Shown: positions 34,912 to 43,029 of the stretch, in pieces
How positions within the stretch are numbered: position 1 is the first letter of the stretch
Layout of the letters: each line of letters begins with the position of its first letter
Origin: a virus
Direction: 5' to 3' (one strand)
Virus record (IMG/VR): IMGVR_UViG_3300008117_000004
Span: 1 to 64,000 of that record
DNA length: 64,000 nucleotides
Translations under genes and position numbers: made by a program
Notes under the pieces: generated by a model
Told to the model about the DNA's origin: nothing
The model's input: the letters and a program-made list of their open reading frames with translations, nothing else
Database searches by the model: none

Positions 34912-35698
34912 AAAGAAAAAACAAATTGATGAAAAAGAGATTATTAGACTTTATACCGAAGAGAATTTTAGTGCTAGTAAAATAGGAAGACTTTTTAATG
35001 TTGATGTCGCTACTATAACAAACAGGTTAAAAGTTAATAATATTGAGGTTAAAAAGACTCATAGAAAATATTTGATAAACAAAGATTATTTTGAAGTAAT
35101 AGATTCGGAAGATAAAGCTTATTGGTTGGGTTTTTTGATGGCTGATGGTTATAATAGTGGTAAGTTTATTAGAGTGGATATACAAGATGAGGGACATTTG
35201 GAAAAATTGAGAGATAAAATTTATGTAAATTGTGATATGCCGGTTAGAAAAAAGAAAAATATAATAAACGGTAAAGATATTTTTTATCTAACAATACAAG
35301 ATAAAAAGTTATTATCTGATGTTGATTGTTTAGGATTAGTTAAGAGAAAAAGCAAAATTGTTACTTATCCAAATATAGATTCGGAATTTGATAGATTTTT
35401 TATAAAAGGTATTTTTGATGGTGATGGTTGTTTGACTTACTCAATGGATAAAAATTATAGAAGATATACTTTTTCCATTGTTGGTTCTTATGATTTGATG
35501 AAGACTTTACAATTAATACTTTCTAAAAATAATGTTAATATTAAATTAAGAAAAATGAAGTCGATATATTCAGTTTATCTAAGAGGTAATAGACAAATAA
35601 TTAAGGTTTTAGATTGGTTGTATGATGAAACAACCACTCATTTAGATAGAAAATATGAAAAATATCAAGATATGTTAAATTACTATAAAAATAAATAA
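34907..35698 (+). CDS. LAGLIDADG homing endonuclease with N-terminal HTH
   Basis: This 263 aa protein begins with a resolvase-like helix-turn-helix (EIIRLYTEENFSASKIGRLFNVDVATITNRLK, residues 11-42). It has two LAGLIDADG helices, YWLGFLMADG (72-81) and RFFIKGIFDGDG (163-174), whose terminal Asp residues form the double active site. It is thus a monomeric, free-standing enzyme. It sits in the metabolic block directly after the ligase gene. Its expression may be restricted by the inverted repeat over its start codon. Confidence 0.88.
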   Translation: MGKKKQIDEKEIIRLYTEENFSASKIGRLFNVDVATITNRLKVNNIEVKKTHRKYLINKDYFEVIDSEDKAYWLGFLMADGYNSGKFIRVDIQDEGHLEKLRDKIYVNCDMPVRKKKNIINGKDIFYLTIQDKKLLSDVDCLGLVKRKSKIVTYPNIDSEFDRFFIKGIFDGDGCLTYSMDKNYRRYTFSIVGSYDLMKTLQLILSKNNVNIKLRKMKSIYSVYLRGNRQIIKVLDWLYDETTTHLDRKYEKYQDMLNYYKNK

Positions 35699-35699
35699 T

Positions 35700-36200
35700 G
35701 TGGGGTGTGATTGTCATTTTTTTGTAGAGAGGTGGACAGATTCTAATGATTATGAAGGTCCAAGAGATCTTTCAGAAGAAAGAGATTTGAGATTAAATCA
35801 GATTTTAGATGAAAGTCCATCTCATTTTAGATGGGTATCTGCTGATAGTTGGGAGATAGAAACTGATGGATTTAATGAGTATTGGAACACCTTATATGAA
35901 GAACGTTTTTATTCTGGTAGAAACTACTCTTTATTTTCAATATTAGCTGATGTTAGAGGTTACGGAGAATATAATGCTATCTCAGATCCAAGAGGAATTC
36001 CAAAAGATGCTTCTTTTGGATATAAGTATATGTGTGAACAATGGAATGGTGACGGTCACTCACACTCATACTTTACTTTAAAAGAGTTATTAGAGTATGA
36101 TTGGACTGATTTTCCAAATTTTAAATCCACTTTGGATAAAATGAGTAAGTTGGATACAAATCCATCTTTTGTTAGATGTTGTTTCTTTTTTGATAATTAG
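35700..36200 (+). CDS. MGCD-type conserved phage protein
   Basis: This 166 aa protein starts with GTG: MGCDCHFFVERW. The MGCDxH...E opening, then RFYSGRNYSLFSILADVRG, SDPRGIP and GDGHSHSYFTLKELLEYDW define a family common in phages and some bacteria, so the GTG start is supported by homology. An ATG two bases upstream is in another frame. Conserved Cys, Asp and His residues at the start and in the DGHSHS motif suggest metal binding. Function is unknown to me. It follows the endonuclease stop immediately. Confidence 0.78.
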   Translation: MGCDCHFFVERWTDSNDYEGPRDLSEERDLRLNQILDESPSHFRWVSADSWEIETDGFNEYWNTLYEERFYSGRNYSLFSILADVRGYGEYNAISDPRGIPKDASFGYKYMCEQWNGDGHSHSYFTLKELLEYDWTDFPNFKSTLDKMSKLDTNPSFVRCCFFFDN

Positions 36201-36201
36201 T

Positions 36202-36783
36202 ATGAAATTTAAAATTGAAAATAATCAAGAGTTTAGGATCTTACCGATATGGAACGGTCAGAGTTTTGACTTGAATATATCGACAAGATACGTCTATATT
36301 GATAGTAAAATATACTATGATTTAGATGGTAAACTATCAAATAAAATTTGGCTTTACAAAAGAGAATTTGATAATTCTAAAATCGCATCTAAAGTTAAGA
36401 GTATTGGAACTAGATATTTCTATTCAGTTATTCTTAATGGTGAGATTGGTTATATAGAAGTTGGTAAGTCACTAAATGATATAATAACAAACGAGTTTGT
36501 GAATAAAAGTCCACAAGATGTTATAACTGGTAGAAAATTGAGTATATCAGAAAAATATGTAAATAATATTTATCCAGATTATAAAAATTCATTTTTTTCG
36601 GATTGTGATAAATTAGATATAGACTTAGAAGATATTAAGAGAAATCAGTTTAATTTCTTTGAATATATAAATAAAATGAGTATTTTATCGAACCGACATC
36701 TTATTGACTCGGATATAAATACTATGCTTTCTCATTTCATTGGTGAGATAAGAGACGAAAAAATAGATAAAATTTTAAATTAA
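36202..36783 (+). CDS. Unknown protein
   Basis: This 193 aa protein starts MKFKIENNQEFRILPIW; I chose the ATG one base after the previous stop rather than the longer reading frame that overlaps it. The first half is beta-rich (TRYVYIDSKIYYDLDGKLSNKIWLY), the second helical (FFEYINKMSILSNRHLI...LSHFIGEIRDEKIDKIL). No family recognised. It is part of a run of small co-directional genes up to the sigma factor. Confidence 0.65.
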   Translation: MKFKIENNQEFRILPIWNGQSFDLNISTRYVYIDSKIYYDLDGKLSNKIWLYKREFDNSKIASKVKSIGTRYFYSVILNGEIGYIEVGKSLNDIITNEFVNKSPQDVITGRKLSISEKYVNNIYPDYKNSFFSDCDKLDIDLEDIKRNQFNFFEYINKMSILSNRHLIDSDINTMLSHFIGEIRDEKIDKILN

Positions 36784-36788
36784 GTAAT

Positions 36789-37010
36789 ATGACACACAAT
36801 GAGTACACGGTTGCTATCAATGTAGTTGAGGAGCACCACCAATTAGGAACAATTGAAAAATATTCGACCGTTGTTTTAGTTGAGGCTGATGGGATTGGAC
36901 AAGCTGAACAACTTGTTTTCGACCATTTTGAACACATGGATAATGAGAACATCATCACTCACACAGTAGAGATTATCAAAACAATACCAAAAATACATTT
37001 TCATAAATAA
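36789..37010 (+). CDS. Small unknown protein
   Basis: This 73 aa protein is His- and Glu-rich (VVEEHHQLGTIEKYSTVVLVEADGIGQAEQLVFDHFEHMDNENIITHTVEI). Its beta-alpha-beta look suggests a small ferredoxin-like fold. Its last base is the first base of the next ATG. No function known. Confidence 0.65.
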   Translation: MTHNEYTVAINVVEEHHQLGTIEKYSTVVLVEADGIGQAEQLVFDHFEHMDNENIITHTVEIIKTIPKIHFHK

Positions 37011-37396
37011 TGAGTGTAAATCCACCAAATATCAATATAAACATTGATGAGCTTAATAAACTCAAAAATGGTCCTCATGAGGTAACAGTACAATCATATA
37101 CTAGATCTGAAATAAGATTAATTGAGACCGTTGATGAATTGGTTGAGTTAATAGTGGATAAAAAGTATGATATTGAATCCAAAATAAAAGAGATTGGATA
37201 TGATATAAATAATCTTACAGATATTGATATTTATGACGTTATAGATCTTATTATGAAAATGGAAAAAGATTTAGATGTATCTATATCTGATGGAGTAATG
37301 GAAGATGATCATTTTGATGACTTTTTACGAAAAGTTTATTCAATGATTATTTCAAAAAGAAGAGATGAAAAATTAGGTGATTTAGGAATTAATTAA
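37010..37396 (+). CDS. Small acidic unknown protein
   Basis: This 128 aa, strongly acidic and helical protein has the segments TRSEIRLIETVDELVELIVDKKYDIE and IDIYDVIDLIMKMEKDLDVSI. It ends with a basic tail KRRDEKLGDLGIN. No domain recognised. It overlaps the preceding gene by one base, so coupled translation is likely. Confidence 0.65.
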   Translation: MSVNPPNININIDELNKLKNGPHEVTVQSYTRSEIRLIETVDELVELIVDKKYDIESKIKEIGYDINNLTDIDIYDVIDLIMKMEKDLDVSISDGVMEDDHFDDFLRKVYSMIISKRRDEKLGDLGIN

Positions 37397-37408
37397 AAAC
37401 AAAATAAA

Positions 37409-37822
37409 ATGGAGCTAGATTTTGATAGTTGGGATGATTATGTCCCAGTTGGTGATAATGCTATTACACCAAAAGAAGTGAACAACCCAAATATTATCAA
37501 CTTGAAAAAAGATGATAATATTAATTTATTGGAAATTGAAAAAGACTCATTTAATGAGATTTTTGATTATCAAAAAGAATATGATTTCAATGAAAATGAA
37601 ATTATGAGATTTAAGAAAGTTGAAACTCTCGATAATGGTATTGAAGTTTTTGAAAATGAAGACTCTTTCTTAATTAAGAAAGATGAGAAAATTTACTTTC
37701 TAAACGTTTATCAGTCAAATGGATACTATGAAGATGATAATAAATTAACCTTTACTGGTTGGGATTATAATATAATTGTGAATTTAAACACAATGACTGC
37801 TAAGACTAAATATGTCCGTTAA
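37409..37822 (+). CDS. Small acidic unknown protein
   Basis: This 137 aa protein starts MELDFDSWDDYVPVGDNAITP and is rich in Asp, Glu and Asn. Its C-terminal half is beta-rich (GIEVFENEDSFLIKKDEKIYFLNVYQ...GWDYNIIVNLNTMTAKTKYVR). The strong negative charge would suit a DNA-mimic or an interaction protein, but nothing specific is visible. It lies just before the sigma factor gene. Confidence 0.62.
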   Translation: MELDFDSWDDYVPVGDNAITPKEVNNPNIINLKKDDNINLLEIEKDSFNEIFDYQKEYDFNENEIMRFKKVETLDNGIEVFENEDSFLIKKDEKIYFLNVYQSNGYYEDDNKLTFTGWDYNIIVNLNTMTAKTKYVR

Positions 37823-37909
37823 TATACAAAAAAATTTATAAAAGTAGTAAACTTTTTATAAATAAATAAGTATAATATTACTTGGTCTTCTCATAGAGGG
37901 GATTAAGTT

Positions 37910-38596
37910 ATGAATAAATATAAGGCAATGACGGCAGTCAATAAAATTTTAACGGCAATTATGAAAGAAAACATTTTATTCTCAGAACAAGAAAAGTTTT
38001 TCGTAGAAAAAACAGGTAAAGATTTTTCAACTCTTTACAAAAAGTATTATCCAAAATTAATTTATTACACTTCTAAAATGTGTAATGATCCTCAAAAAAC
38101 AGAAGACATAGCAACAGATTCGTTCTTAACAGCTTTTGAAAAGATTGATAAGTATGATGATGAAAAAGCTCAATTTTCAACTTGGCTATTCACTATAGCT
38201 AAAAATCTTGCTCTTCAAGCAATCAAAAATGATAAAAGAAATGTATCTCTTGATACAGAGTATGATGATGAAGGTACAACAATGAAAGATTTTATACCTG
38301 AAGATTATCAAACTAATTTAGAATTATATGAGTCTAATGATATTAAGGCTTCTATTATGATAGAACAAATATCTAAATTAAAAGAACCATATAAAACAGT
38401 CATTGAAATGAGAGAGATTAGAAAAATGTCTTACAAAGAAATCTCTGATCAATTAGGTAAAAACCTAAGTACAATCAAATCACAAATAAGAAATGGTAGG
38501 TCAATTCTTATTGGTGAAACTAAAAACGACTTTAAGAAAATTGATGAAGTTTATGAAGGTCGTAGATGGAGAAATTGTATTGATACAGTTAAATAA
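37910..38596 (+). CDS. Sigma-70 family (ECF-like) RNA polymerase sigma factor
   Basis: This 228 aa protein has region 2 at about residues 38-110 (FSTLYKKYYPKLIYYTSKM, EDIATDSFLTAFEKIDKYD, AQFSTWLFTIAKNLALQAIKNDKR). Region 4 is at about 150-205 (LKEPYKTVIEMREIRKMSYKEISDQLGKNLSTIKSQIRNGRSIL). Region 3 is absent, as in ECF sigmas. It should redirect host RNA polymerase to phage promoters; the repeated TTAATATATAC motif is a candidate target. The C-terminal 25 residues (DEVYEGRRWRNCIDTVK) are extra. An 87-base leader precedes it, and its stop overlaps the next ATG. Confidence 0.88.
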   Translation: MNKYKAMTAVNKILTAIMKENILFSEQEKFFVEKTGKDFSTLYKKYYPKLIYYTSKMCNDPQKTEDIATDSFLTAFEKIDKYDDEKAQFSTWLFTIAKNLALQAIKNDKRNVSLDTEYDDEGTTMKDFIPEDYQTNLELYESNDIKASIMIEQISKLKEPYKTVIEMREIRKMSYKEISDQLGKNLSTIKSQIRNGRSILIGETKNDFKKIDEVYEGRRWRNCIDTVK

Positions 38597-38859
38597 TGGA
38601 TTTTAATATTGGTGATATAGTTATCTGTACTGGTTTTGACCGTCTTTTCAAAAAGGACAGTCAAAATCTTTTAGAGTCATTTGGTATTGATAGAAATCAA
38701 AAATTAATGGTTTTGGATACTTTTGAAGATGGTGAAGAAAAACTTCTGATATTTGAAAACCCTTCTAAAATCCATGCTGATAAATTTTGTATAGATAAAA
38801 GTTTCTTCACAAAAGTAGAAGAAATAAGAGATAGTAAACTCATAAAACTTTTAAAATGA
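38596..38859 (+). CDS. Small SH3-like unknown protein
   Basis: This 87 aa protein starts MDFNIGDIVICTGFD, with a beta-barrel-like pattern (QKLMVLDTFEDGEEKLLIFENPSKIHADKFCI). The same opening GD(I/L)VxC occurs in small SH3-like phage proteins, including segments of the protein at 17882. It is wedged between the sigma factor and the nucleotidyltransferase, overlapping both by 1-4 bases. Function unknown. Confidence 0.65.
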   Translation: MDFNIGDIVICTGFDRLFKKDSQNLLESFGIDRNQKLMVLDTFEDGEEKLLIFENPSKIHADKFCIDKSFFTKVEEIRDSKLIKLLK

Positions 38860-40130
38860 ATATAGAAAGTCTTTGTAGATCAGCTCTACAAATAATTAAA
38901 GATACTTGGGGTATTCCAAAAACAGGATTTATTGCTGGTGGTTCTATTGCTAATATTGCGTGGGAATTAGTTTCCGGTAAAAAAGCAGTTGTAAATGATA
39001 TTGATGTTTTTATTTTTAGAAATAAAATAGATAAATTCTCTAATGTTGATAGAGATAGTCTTTATAGATATAAAGTTGATGATATTAAAGCTTATGAAGA
39101 TTATACTGGTATAAACTGGAGTACTTACACAAAAAATTTCTATTCAATCGCATCGTCTGAAAAAGACGGAATATTTAATATTATAGAATACGATTCAAAT
39201 ATCGAAGATCCAAAGTTTATTATAGACTCATTTGATATAAATTGTACAGCAGTTGGTTATTCAATTGATGAAGATAAATTTTATTGGACTAAAGAGTTTG
39301 AGAATTTCTTGAAAACCGGTGAATTGAAGATAGTTAACTTAACCACACCATCACATACTGCTATCAGAATAATTAAAAAGTCTGATGAATTAGGTTGTGA
39401 ATTAGATGAATTTGAGTATAAGATCCTGTCTTATGTAATCAGTAATAGTTACTATTTCTCAGATGTTTCAAAAAGAATGTTTAAAGAAAGATATTATGAA
39501 ATATTTGAAAAATACTCAGATAAGTTAAGTAATTACTTTAATATAGTTAGGTGTTTAGATGATGAGATGTATATAAAAACTATGTTTAATTCTGATGATA
39601 AGTTATATAAATTGATACCAGTTAAATATGTTAAAGAAGAAAAAGTATTATTTGATGTTATAAACATGGTTGATAAAGGATTTGAATATTGGAGTGACTC
39701 TGATATAACATCTATTCAAACTTGTAAGAACTTCTTATTCTATATAAGAAATGTTTATGAAAATGAAGAGATTAAAAAAATATGGAAGTCTTATAATTTT
39801 AACACAGAAGATTATATAGATTGTCAACCGAGTAAAGAAGATTTAGATTTACTTAAAAGACTTGTTGAGAACACAAGAGCAATAAACTCACTCAATGGTT
39901 ACACTCTATCAGAACAATTAAATATAATTAAAACTTTATTTAATGAGTTTTCTGATGATCCAATTATAGCAATTTCTCTATTAGAAAAAGAGGGGTTTAA
40001 AATGCCTGATATTATTGATGATAGTGAGAAATTATTATTGGAATTATCGGTTAGAAAAGAAATTGTTAATGATACTAAAGGTAAAGTTAGAAAAGTTCTA
40101 AACTTAGAGAATAAAATTAAAGAAATTTAA
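38856..40130 (+). CDS. Pol-beta-superfamily nucleotidyltransferase
   Basis: This 424 aa protein has the minimal nucleotidyltransferase signature. GFIAGGS (GGS at 28-30) is followed by NDIDVFIF (D48, D50), and SFDINCTAVGY supplies a third Asp (D127). This is the hG[GS]...DhDh...hDh pattern of CCA-adding enzymes, poly(A) polymerases and MNT-type enzymes. The remaining 290 residues are helical and have no close match that I know. The substrate could be tRNA, another RNA, or a protein. Position next to the sigma factor suggests a role in host takeover. Confidence 0.72.
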   Translation: MNIESLCRSALQIIKDTWGIPKTGFIAGGSIANIAWELVSGKKAVVNDIDVFIFRNKIDKFSNVDRDSLYRYKVDDIKAYEDYTGINWSTYTKNFYSIASSEKDGIFNIIEYDSNIEDPKFIIDSFDINCTAVGYSIDEDKFYWTKEFENFLKTGELKIVNLTTPSHTAIRIIKKSDELGCELDEFEYKILSYVISNSYYFSDVSKRMFKERYYEIFEKYSDKLSNYFNIVRCLDDEMYIKTMFNSDDKLYKLIPVKYVKEEKVLFDVINMVDKGFEYWSDSDITSIQTCKNFLFYIRNVYENEEIKKIWKSYNFNTEDYIDCQPSKEDLDLLKRLVENTRAINSLNGYTLSEQLNIIKTLFNEFSDDPIIAISLLEKEGFKMPDIIDDSEKLLLELSVRKEIVNDTKGKVRKVLNLENKIKEI

Positions 40131-40833
40131 AAAATCTACCTTTAATACTTCTTAATTTATTATTACAAACTCTACTAATATTACCCTGATCTAATTTTGT
40201 ATCTCTTGAACAATCCATAATAGATAACCATCTATTAATTTCCAATCCATTATAATCAACCTCAATGACTATTTTTTTAACAGCATTGGGGTTTTCTAAT
40301 TTTATATCACTATTCATTTCATATCTAAAAATATATCCCCCTGTGTGTTTAAACTTACCATTACAACATCTTGATATATTACCATGATTTAGATTTAATT
40401 CAGAAGCGGCTGTTCTCGCACTTCTAAACTCCTTTATGAAATTACCATCTAAATCATATTGATATACTTTTTTACCAGAGTTTTCAGATTGTCTATCTAA
40501 AACTTCTCTCTTGCGATTTGTATTGCCTTGTCCAGTTTCATCAGAGTTAGTTAATCTATTACAAGAATAAATTTTTATATACTCAGTCTCATACTTCTCA
40601 TATTCATGAGATGGACATGTTCTTAAAAAGGTTATTTTGGGATGTAAACCAATTGATGTTAATTTTCTCAACCAGTTAACTCTATAATTTTTTTTATTTA
40701 TATCTTTAGACTCTATTAAATGACTTTCTAATCTGGAATGTGGATTAATTGTTTTACCAATATACCTTATCTCATCATTTCTAGGATCAACCAATCCATA
40801 GATATAAGCAACTTCACAAGTTAAATTTTCCAT
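40117..40833 (-). CDS. GIY-YIG homing endonuclease with NUMOD repeats
   Basis: This 238 aa protein has an N-terminal GIY-YIG nuclease (AYIYGLVDPRNDEIRYIGKTINPHSRLESHL, residues 9-40). A linker follows, then two NUMOD1-type DNA-binding modules: YQYDLDGNFIKEF..ARTAASELNLNHGNISRCCNGK, and a second with DYNGLEINRW..MDCSRDTKLDQGNISRVCNNK. It is a typical SegA-like mobile endonuclease, inserted on the opposite strand between the nucleotidyltransferase and thioredoxin genes and overlapping the former by 14 bases. Confidence 0.88.
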   Translation of the reverse strand: MENLTCEVAYIYGLVDPRNDEIRYIGKTINPHSRLESHLIESKDINKKNYRVNWLRKLTSIGLHPKITFLRTCPSHEYEKYETEYIKIYSCNRLTNSDETGQGNTNRKREVLDRQSENSGKKVYQYDLDGNFIKEFRSARTAASELNLNHGNISRCCNGKFKHTGGYIFRYEMNSDIKLENPNAVKKIVIEVDYNGLEINRWLSIMDCSRDTKLDQGNISRVCNNKLRSIKGRFFKFL

Positions 40834-40929
40834 ATTTTATAAACTGGTAGTTATTAAAATGGTGGTGCTTCCCTTGTATAATAAACTTTTTTATATTTAA
40901 ATGATATAAATAAAAAATAAAATAAAATT

Positions 40930-41256
40930 ATGATAGCTTATATTACTGAATTAAATGAACAAAACTATGAGTCTTTTACTAAAAATGGTTTGGTATTAGT
41001 TGACGTTCTAGCGACGTGGTGTGGACCGTGTCGGGTTGTTGGTCCTTTAGTAGATCAAATTTCTTCAGAGTACAAAGAAAAGGGTTTAAGTGTTGGTAAA
41101 TTAGATGCTGATGGAGCCAAAGACTTAATTAGAGAATTAGGAATAAGAAATATTCCAACTTTACTTGTCTATAAAGATGGTGAAATAGTTGAGAGAAATA
41201 CAGGAAATGTAACAAAAGAAAAAATAGAAGAATTAATTAATAACCATTTAAATTAA
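40930..41256 (+). CDS. trxA: Thioredoxin
   Basis: This 108 aa protein is a complete thioredoxin. The active site is WCGPC (C31, C34) in LATWCGPCRVVGPL, and NIPTLLVYKDGEIV supplies the cis-Pro. It reduces protein disulphides and could serve ribonucleotide reductase or, as in T7, a polymerase; no such partner lies in the window. The preceding 96 bases are AT-rich, with TTATATTTA as an imperfect -7 box. It is followed after 5 bases by the RecA-fold protein. Confidence 0.93.
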   Translation: MIAYITELNEQNYESFTKNGLVLVDVLATWCGPCRVVGPLVDQISSEYKEKGLSVGKLDADGAKDLIRELGIRNIPTLLVYKDGEIVERNTGNVTKEKIEELINNHLN

Positions 41257-41261
41257 TTTTT

Positions 41262-41798
41262 ATGAAATCAATTGAGTATTTATATAGTTTAGTAGATCAA
41301 TCTAACTTTACTACAATTGGATATACTTCAAATGATAAAAATTTAAAAAATGAATTTATTTCTAAATTATCATATATTGATTTAAGAGAAATAGATCCAT
41401 CTTTTTCTTTTAATGGTAGTCTTAAACAAAAGATAAGAGATATTAGATTAGATTCTATTCTAAATGATTCGGAAGATTTATCAAAAATAAACTTTAAATA
41501 CATATTGATTGATTACAACGATTTACCACATTTACAAAAAAGTGATGTATATAAATCAATACAATTAAATCAAATAGTTGAAAAGTTAAGAAGTGAGTGT
41601 GTAGAATGTGGATTAAAAGTAATTTTTACTGCACCAACATACACTTCATTAGAAGTAACACCATCTCAAAATTTAAAGGGAGGGAGTGGAAGTATGTATA
41701 TTGCTGATTTGGCTTTTATGATTGATAAGGGAGTTGCTAAACTAATGAAAAATAGATTTGGAGCGGATAACGAAACATTTTCATTAAATGAATTATAA
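41262..41798 (+). CDS. RecA-fold protein lacking the P-loop
   Basis: This 178 aa protein ends like a RecA/DnaB-type ATPase. A Walker-B-like FKYILIDYNDLP is followed by a helix and strand (KLRSECVECGLKVIFTAPTY). The C-terminal element KGGSGSMYIADLAFMIDKGVAKLMKNRFGADNETFSL resembles the DNA-binding-loop region and closing strands of RecA-family motors. Where the P-loop should be there is TIGYTSNDKNLKNEF, without GxxxxGK[ST], so it is unlikely to hydrolyse ATP. It may be a regulatory or decoy subunit. The alternative is a truncated gene whose N-terminus was lost next to the endonuclease insertions. Confidence 0.6.
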   Translation: MKSIEYLYSLVDQSNFTTIGYTSNDKNLKNEFISKLSYIDLREIDPSFSFNGSLKQKIRDIRLDSILNDSEDLSKINFKYILIDYNDLPHLQKSDVYKSIQLNQIVEKLRSECVECGLKVIFTAPTYTSLEVTPSQNLKGGSGSMYIADLAFMIDKGVAKLMKNRFGADNETFSLNEL

Positions 41799-42857
41799 TG
41801 ATATATAATTACTAATTATGTTAGATATATTTTCAAAATCTGTATATTTTATCACTATTAAATTTATATTCATATTATTACAATAATTAACTTTTATATT
41901 ATCCTTAGTTTTAATATCTAATAAATAAGAATGTCCTCCAAAAGCTTTAACTTCTCCATAATGTTGAATACCATTATATTCTATACAAGTATTATATTCG
42001 GGTAAATAGAAGTCAAATCTTAATTTTTTCTTATAAACACAATCATCAAAAGTTTTTTGTGTTTCATATTTTATACCTTTTTTAGTCAAAAACCAAGATA
42101 TAATCTTTTCACCTTTTGACTCATTACATTTAGCACAACCTGATCCAGATGTATGTAAATAAGGTTTTTGTTTAAAAATTCCGTGTTTTTTACATATTAT
42201 ATTAACATCAGTTTTGAAGTTTTTATATACTGATAAACTATAATCATATTTATCACCATGTACTTTAATCGATTTATCTACAAAATCATCATTATCATAT
42301 ACAAATCCACCACATTTCTGGCAACCAGATACAAGATGGTTTGATATTCTTTGTGTAAACACACCATGAATTTCACACTTGATATCTATAAAGTCCGACA
42401 ATTTATATCTTTCTTCACAGAGGAGATAAGTATAAGAACCATTATGTTTATCATTAAATCTTTTTATTAATTCATCATTTTTTATACATTTCACATTACA
42501 CATTGAGCATCCACTACCATTTAAGTGTGATTGTGGAGTTTGGTTAAAAATTCCGTGTTTAGTACAAATTATCTCGACTTTAGTCCTATTATTAATATAA
42601 TTCACCAATGAGTAATCATATAAATTACCATGTTTACTAACCGACTTTTTGATAAAATCATCCTTTGATAAAGATGGCGCACCCTTTGTACATTTACCAC
42701 AACCACCACCTCGTTTATGATGATGTGGTGTTTGTTCAAAAACGCCATGAATCTTACATATTATCTCTATTTTTGTTATATTGTTAATATAATTAACTAA
42801 TGAGTAGTCATAAGCATCACCGTGTATAGACTTAAACTTTTCTATCTCTTTTTTCAT
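41793..42857 (-). CDS. Homing-type endonuclease with zinc-ribbon repeats and Vsr-like core
   Basis: This 354 aa protein has four repeats of about 65 residues, each HGDxYDYSLVxYxNxxTKxxIICxxHGxFxQxPxxHxxGxGCxxC or a variant, ending in a zinc-ribbon-type C/H set. The C-terminal domain (KGEKIISWFLTKKG..., RFDFYLPEYNTCIEYNGIQHY, VNYCNNMNINLIVIKY) is a Vsr/PD-(D/E)XK-like nuclease. The repeats presumably read DNA. Similar proteins are found as phage homing endonucleases. It overlaps the end of the RecA-fold gene by 6 bases and, at its 5' end, a tiny zinc-finger gene. Confidence 0.75.
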   Translation of the reverse strand: MKKEIEKFKSIHGDAYDYSLVNYINNITKIEIICKIHGVFEQTPHHHKRGGGCGKCTKGAPSLSKDDFIKKSVSKHGNLYDYSLVNYINNRTKVEIICTKHGIFNQTPQSHLNGSGCSMCNVKCIKNDELIKRFNDKHNGSYTYLLCEERYKLSDFIDIKCEIHGVFTQRISNHLVSGCQKCGGFVYDNDDFVDKSIKVHGDKYDYSLSVYKNFKTDVNIICKKHGIFKQKPYLHTSGSGCAKCNESKGEKIISWFLTKKGIKYETQKTFDDCVYKKKLRFDFYLPEYNTCIEYNGIQHYGEVKAFGGHSYLLDIKTKDNIKVNYCNNMNINLIVIKYTDFENISNIISNYISL

Positions 42858-42966
42858 TTTCTATTTTTTTCTTTCTACTGAACATTCCTTTACAAGATCT
42901 TCTACAAAAAAGAGAGTCAGATCTTTTATCAACCAATTCTTTATTACACCATTTACACTTTTTCAT
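42832..42966 (-). CDS. Tiny zinc-finger protein
   Basis: This 44 aa protein, read from the - strand, is MKKCKWCNKELVDKRSDSLF then CRRSCKGMFSRKKKIENEKR and DRKV. The pattern is CxxC-x13-CxxxC with a basic tail, a zinc finger like that at 32724-32945. Its last codons overlap the start of the downstream endonuclease by 26 bases, so the two are likely co-translated. TTTAATATATAA, close to the late motif, lies just upstream. It may be a detached DNA-binding finger of the endonuclease; that is inference. Confidence 0.6.
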   Translation of the reverse strand: MKKCKWCNKELVDKRSDSLFCRRSCKGMFSRKKKIENEKRDRKV

Positions 42967-43009
42967 TATTTATATATTAAATAATGTAGCCCCTTATAAA
43001 ACTTTTGTT

Positions 43010-43017
43010 TATTTTTG
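43010..43017 (+). promoter_or_regulatory. Host-type -7 element before smpB
   Basis: TATTTTTG fits TAnnTTTG and ends 12 bases before the ATG at 43030. No convincing -33 TTTG is visible at 19 bases. Confidence 0.45.
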
Positions 43018-43029
43018 TATAAAAAATAT

